In this document: positions 59,098-64,000 of the stretch, piece after piece
How positions within the stretch are numbered: position 1 is the stretch's first letter
How the letters are laid out: every line of letters begins with the position of its first letter
Source: Ziziphus jujuba
Taxonomy: Eukaryota; Streptophyta; Magnoliopsida; Rosales; Rhamnaceae
Length of the DNA: 64,000 nt
Direction of reading: 5' to 3'
Assembly: GCF_031755915.1 (NCBI RefSeq)
Contig: NC_083384.1
Span: 17,577,001-17,641,000, forward strand
Translations under genes and position numbers: made by a program
The notes under the pieces: model-generated
Told to the model about the DNA's origin: nothing
Database searches by the model: none
What the model saw: the letters and a program-made list of their open reading frames with translations, nothing else

Positions 59098-61214
59098 TGA
59101 AATAATTTTCTTTATATATCATGACCAGCAAGGGTTTTGTACATTCAATATCCTTATTAATATCCCCAAGACTTAAATAAAAATTCTGGTTTTTCCTCTC
59201 TTTTCTTTCTTTTCTTTTTCTTCCCTCGGTTTGGCTCTCATTAGTGGAAATTTCCAGATTTTGGTGCTCTCGGGTTTGCTCTCTTTTCTCACCCCTCTCT
59301 CGGCTTTTTTTTGGTTTTTCCACTCAATTTGGGTTTTAGAAAGCTTACCTTGATCAGCAACTTCAATCTCACCTTCTTGAAAGGATGGTGTAGTCGTTGG
59401 TGCCATACTTGTTTTCTCCTTGAGTTTTTCGACCTCCCTCCTTTGTTGCATTTGTAGTTGATCTTTGTAGACCTCCTTGGCAGTCAATGGCTCTAGCTTT
59501 ATTTTCTTCCCTTTAAACCTGAAAACAATACTATTTTCTCAACCAAAATGAGTAGCATCTTTGTCAAATTTCCATGGTCTACTTAGTAAAATATGTCCGG
59601 CATGCATGGGTACTATATCACACAAGACAACGTCCTCATACTTACCTATATTAAATTTAACTTTGGCTTACTTATTTAACCTCATCTCACCACTATCATT
59701 TAACCATTGTAACCTCTAGGGTTCTGGATGTTTAGTTGTTTTCAAGCCTAATTTATCAACTACAAGATTACTTATCACATTGGTACAACTCCCACTATCT
59801 ATAATCATGCTACAAATTTTACCTTGTATTTCGCAGCGAGTGTGGAAGATGTTTTCTCTTTGTATTTGCTCTTCATCTTATAGACAGCAAGAACTCTTCT
59901 TGAAACCAAGCTCAACTCAGCATTAGAAGTATCTACAGGCTCGGCTTCATCATCATTGCAACCCTCCTCTTGCTCGGTTTCAGCTTCACTTTCTTCACTT
60001 GCAGATTCCAGCTCTCCATCACCCTTTAATACCATGATTCTTCTATTTGGACATTGGCTGGCTATGTGTCCTCTTCCTTGGCACTTAAAACAAATTATTT
60101 CTTTGGATTTTGAAGGTTTAGGATCAGATTTTGCCACATTTTTATGAACTTGGACAGATTCGATTTTATGCTCCTTCTTTGGCCGATTGGAGCTTTCTTC
60201 CCCACCTTCGGCTTTAGTTTGATTTCACTAGTTGAATTGTTTCTCCAGCCACTTGAATTGAATCTCCCACTGCTGGAAACACCTCCAAGCCGTGATCCTA
60301 CTCCCCTCCTCTTGACTTGGTGTTCAAGCTTAATGGCAACATGCAACATCTCCTCCAACTGCAAGTATTGTTGCAATTCAAGCTGGTTGGCAATGTCACA
60401 GTTCAAACCACCAAGAAATCTCGCCATTTTTGCCTTCCTATCTTCATTCATGTTCAGCCTCATCATGAGCATCTCCATCTCTTTGTAATAATCCTCCATG
60501 GACCTACTTCCTTGAGACAAAGATTGAAGCCTTTGATGCAGCAACCTATGGTAATGTGATGGCACAAACCGCTTTCTCATGGCTCCTTTCATTTGTCCCC
60601 ATGTTGTGATCAAATCATCACCAACTCTCCTCCGTGTGCCTTGCTCATTTGTCCACTATTGGAGTGCATAATGGCCAAACTCCATTGCTGCCAACTTCAC
60701 CTTCTTACCCTCTGAATAGTTATGGCAGTCGAATATCATCTCCATCTTTTCTTCCCACTCCAAATATGCTTCGGGATCACTTTTTCCCATGAATGGTGGG
60801 ATATTGATCTTGATATTGCTAAGATTGTCATCTATTTCTTCCCTCCTATACCTTCCTCAGCCAGCTCTCTCTTGGACAGCAAAGGTTTCGTCCATGCCTT
60901 CCTCAAAATCTCCACCGAAATCCTCCTCCTCAAATTCCTCTCTCGGTCTTTCATGGCCTCCTTGTCCTCGACCTCGACCTTCATGTAATTCTTGCCTATT
61001 TCTTGTGTTCGAAATTCCTTGGAAACTTCTAGCCTTCCCATCCTTTGATTCATGCACTCAACTTGAGCACTTACCTGCTGTAATTGTTCCAAAACAGCTT
61101 CAAATCCGTTTGCTCACCACTCTCGATAGCTCGTGGATCAGCATGAAATCCTACGGACTCATCTTCATTAATTCTCAGTGGTGTGTCTCCTCTTCTTATT
61201 CTAGAATCTGCCAT
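59098..61214 (-). pseudogene. Element B gag, knuckle and protease region
   Basis: The start codon is at 61214 (MADSRIRRGD). A one-base loss near 61107 (versus element A) and a further frameshift near 61010 break gag. TGA at 60857-60859 is the same stop as in element A. The core resumes (TTWGQMKGAMRKRFVPSHYH; MEDYYKEMEMLMMRLNMNED) to about 60100. The CCHC knuckle CFKCQGRGHIASQC is near 60040-60090, followed by an acidic spacer. The protease active site DSG (MIIDSGSCTNV) is at about 59780-59815. A Lys/Glu-rich linker (59173-59487) leads to RT. Confidence 0.88.
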
Positions 61215-62360
61215 GTTAGTAAAATACTGCAAAAATAAAATAAATCCTCACAATATTCACTCCCCCATGTGTTTTAGTCAATCAAGGTCTCGACACTCGT
61301 GTTTGCACACTAGTTTCGGCTTTTATCTTCTTTTAAGCTCACACACTCTTGCCTTTTTCCACTCAATGAATTAGCTCAATGTTCTAATTAAAACACCCCC
61401 AAAACATCAATCAGATCACTAGTATGTTTTAATTAAACTTATCAATAAAACAGTAAGGAAAAATAAACAAATACCGAACGGAATGAAAATACTTATTTTT
61501 GGTTTTTTTTCTAGACAAAATAAAGCAAATTAATGAGAAAACTTTGGAATTTTGAAGAACTGGACCAGATGGTAATATATTATGAGTTCAAGAATAAAAT
61601 TTATAGAAGAAGAAATTCAAATACGAACAAGAATCAAGGAGAACAAAAATATAAAAAAGTTGTTGGTTATTGCTCTTTGTAATTCAAGTTTTGTGTCAAT
61701 TCCTTTAACTAATTTTAATCCAATAATTTAAGCACCCAAAATCCAAATGTCCAGCAGCAAAAATAATTCCCCAGCAACTCAAATATTGAATTAATAAGCA
61801 AAAAACCAGCAGCTTCAACAAATTTCCAGCAAACAAATCAAACTCCAACAAACCGAAATATTTTTTTCTTTTTTTTTCTTTTTTTTTTTATTTGGCTTTG
61901 CCTCTTCTTTTTTTTTTTTCTTTTTTTTTTTCACTCACTGAAAATAATCAACTGCATTAGCAAGAATAATTACCAAAATTGCAATTTCAACTCCACAACA
62001 AACACCAAACCCGTGACCTCCTAATAAACACAAATGTGCAGTTTTTTTTTTTTTTTTTAAATATGTTGCCGTAAACCCTTTTTTTTTTTTTTGAATATAT
62101 GAATGCAAATATTTAAGACTAAAACAGTAAAGAAAAATCAATAAAAACCAAAATCAACAAGAACAATGATGAAAGACAACCAACAAACTAGGAAACAAAA
62201 ATACGGTAAAACTAGGAAATCCTAATTCAACTAGGAATGAATTTTTTTTTTTTAATGCAGAATATGTATGGGATGGATGAAATGTTAACCTAATGCTAAA
62301 ATTGCAGAATAACACAAAAACAAATAAAGCAAACAAAGATAGATCAAACCTAAACAAAAT
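61215..62360 (-). other. Element B leader (untranslated)
   Basis: Between gag and the primer site. It is AT-rich with long homopolymer A/T runs (61861-61935 and 62041-62090). It matches element A's leader (53182-54273) in reverse with length differences in the homopolymer runs. No coding. Confidence 0.75.
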
Positions 62361-62377
62361 TTGGCTTCAATACCAAA
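62361..62377 (-). promoter_or_regulatory. Element B primer binding site, mutated
   Basis: On the minus strand TTTGGTATTGAAGCCAA follows the 5' LTR end. It differs from TTTGGTATCAGAGCC at three positions. Confidence 0.8.
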
Positions 62378-63503
62378 TGATACGAACCTAGGACGACCTG
62401 CTCCTAAACTCGTATTATATTAGCCCGGATCTCAATTAAGTTCAAGTTCTAATGGAATGGACCTCAACCCCTACCCAACCTGTGGTTAGAAACCTTGGCA
62501 TTATGTAGCTGCCACAATAGGGGATGGAAAACCTATTGATAAGTCAAGCTAAAACAACCAATTCTCTAATGGTGTTTTAGGTGTTCTCAAAGAACAAAGA
62601 GATAATTAATCTCACAAGTATTTTCTTAATCAAATCAAAGTTCTATTCATATTGAAAAATAAGCCTTTAAATAGGCTTTGAAAGAAACAAAATAAACCCT
62701 AAAACCCGTAGGAAAAATCGGCCACACAGTGAAGAATTCTAGCTTGGCTGAACCTTTCCTTTTCCTAATCTAATTAATTAATTCCCTTATTTTCAATTAG
62801 GAATTAATTAATTTACAAACCACATAATAAAATAAAAACTCTCCTAAACTTATTTGTTCAATAATTAAATAAATACAAATCCAAAATTAAAGATAGTTTC
62901 CTAAAACAAAAAGTAAAAACAAATCAGGAAACTAAATATGGTAATTTTCGGTTATGTTGGTAATGACCCTTCTTTGACCTAATTGGACTCCAAATCAGCT
63001 TCAATAGTCTTTTTGGGATGCCAAATAAGCTTATTATGAAGTTCCTCACGTTGCCTTTGCTTAGAAATATGAGAAAAGGCTAATACAGTAAAATATAGTA
63101 AAGCCAGCAAGGAATACAGCAAATTCGGCTTTGTCTTCCCCTTGTACGCAAACCACCATGTTGTTCGGCCTTGAAGCTGCTTTCGCTGTTTTCTATGACT
63201 CATTCACCATATGAATTGAACCCATAAGAATGGGGATCAAATTCATACAACCCGACCTCCATATTGGCACTAAAAACGTCACCCGGGCCCGTTTTGGCTT
63301 CTATTGCTTGTATGAGTAAAATAGGCCTTGGTTCTTTAGATATGGGCAACCCCTCTTGATTATAACTTATTCCTTTTATAAAGACAGCAAGATTTTCCTT
63401 GAACTTCTTGGCTTGGGCTCTAGTGATCGGCCCCACCTTCATCTGTATTGGATCAGCACCCCAGCGGGTTGTCGGTTGAACGGTCTCGGGCAGATTCGCA
63501 TCA
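62378..63503 (-). repeat. Element B, 5' LTR (1,126 bp)
   Basis: It matches 55335-56459 end to end with scattered substitutions. The 107-codon frame at 63200-63523 is the LTR copy of the pol C-terminal tail (QMKVGPITRAQAKKFKENLA), not a separate gene. Confidence 0.92.
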
Positions 63504-63957
63504 GAATTTGTCCAAGCACTCATAGGTGAGATAAAATCTGATCCTAAACCTCAAAAATTTAGCGAAATAATTTGTTTTAAGTGCCAAGGAAGAGAACACA
63601 TAGCCAGCTAATGCCCAAATAGAAGAATCATGGTATTAAAGGGTGATGGTGAGCTGGAATCTGCAAGTGAAGAAAGCGAAGCTGAAACAAAGCAAGAGGA
63701 GGAATGCAATGATGATGAAGCCGAACCAGTAGACACATCTAATGCCGAGTTGAGCTTGGTTTCAAGGAGAGTACTTGCTGTCTACAAAGATGAAGAGCAG
63801 ATACAAAGAGAAAATATCTTCCACACTCGTTGCGAAATACAAGGTATGATTTGTAGCATGATTATAGATAATGGGAGTTGTACCAACGTGATAAGTAATC
63901 TTGTAGTTGATAAATTAGGCTTGAAAACAATTAAACATCCAGAACCCTATAGGTTAT
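63504..63957 (+). pseudogene. Element A gag end and protease start (after element B)
   Basis: It resumes after the duplicated GAATT with VQALIGEIKSDPKPQK, then the knuckle CFKCQGREHIAS(stop)C, where a TAA replaces one residue. The acidic spacer GDGELESASEESEAETKQEE follows, then protease MIIDNGSCTNVISNLVVDK, whose D-S-G is now D-N-G, and a TAA at 63957-63959. Pol lies beyond the window. Confidence 0.88.
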
Positions 63958-64000
63958 AATGGTTAAATGATAGTGCTAAGATGAGGGTAAATAAGCAAGC

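Larger units (their letters stand above)
55335..63503 (-). mobile_element. Element B: complete but dead CRM-type Ty3/gypsy element (8,169 bp)
   Basis: Minus strand. 5' LTR 62378-63503, primer site 62361-62377, leader 61215-62360, gag 60857-61214 and on to about 59800, protease, RT/RNase H, integrase, polypurine tract 56460-56472, 3' LTR 55335-56459. Flanks GAATC (55330-55334) and GAATT (63504-63508) are a near-perfect duplication. Removing B restores A's gag (..KTES/VQ..). The RT type ([20 protein letters not shown]) and coding that runs into the LTR fit the CRM chromovirus clade. Its LTRs differ at several percent of positions by eye. Confidence 0.93.
52257..64000 (+). mobile_element. Element A: CRM-type Ty3/gypsy, 5' part, runs off the window
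   Basis: Plus strand: 5' LTR 52257-53166, primer site 53167-53181, leader, gag from 54274. Gag is interrupted at 55334 by element B and resumes at 63504 with knuckle and protease. Pol and the 3' LTR lie beyond 64000. It is inserted in element C's integrase coding. The left flank is CCTCT; the other copy would be outside the window. Confidence 0.9.

Noticed and set aside
63200..63523. A separate gene at the right end of element B
   Set aside because: It is the LTR copy of the pol C-terminal coding tail, duplicated because the coding region overlaps the LTR.

Overview
The window is AT-rich plant nuclear DNA. The main evidence is a nine-exon gene with plant-type GT-AG introns, gypsy (Tekay- and CRM-type) LTR retrotransposons, TRIMs primed by initiator tRNA-Met, a MuDR-like transposase and hAT-type MITEs. 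A eudicot is likely, but the species cannot be fixed from this sequence.

Only one intact host gene is visible: a ubiquitin C-terminal hydrolase of the UCH-L3 type (3262-7872, + strand, 232 residues, catalytic residues present). About 0.8 kb downstream lies a dead oleosin gene (8698-10226, - strand). It is split by two nested copies of one 521-bp solo LTR in opposite orientations. From 11 to 17.5 kb there are small elements (a TRIM solo LTR and hAT-like elements with 8-bp target duplications) and a Cassandra-like LTR relic carrying 5S rRNA sequence.

At 17818-27563 that relic is interrupted by a complete 9.7-kb Ty3/gypsy element, here called T. It has 2,959-bp LTRs with no difference seen and a perfect 5-bp target duplication. 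Its only long ORF (628 codons, - strand) is scrambled: RNase H tail, integrase, gag, protease fragment, integrase C-terminus. It has no reverse transcriptase. This is the most unusual object in the window.

From 30.8 to 36.2 kb an array of roughly 300-bp repeats is split by a MuDR-like transposase pseudogene whose N-terminal and catalytic part is inverted relative to its C-terminal part. A very young 414-bp TRIM lies next to it.

From 38.5 kb to the window end there is a nest. An old Tekay-type element D has lost most of its RT and carries a solo LTR of the T family in its integrase. A CRM-type element C sits in D's right LTR, a CRM-type element A sits in C's integrase region, and a complete but dead CRM-type element B (55335-63503) sits in A's gag. 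D, C and A continue past the window. The picture is a gene at the edge of repeat-rich, possibly pericentromeric, heterochromatin. Element letters are labels for this answer only.
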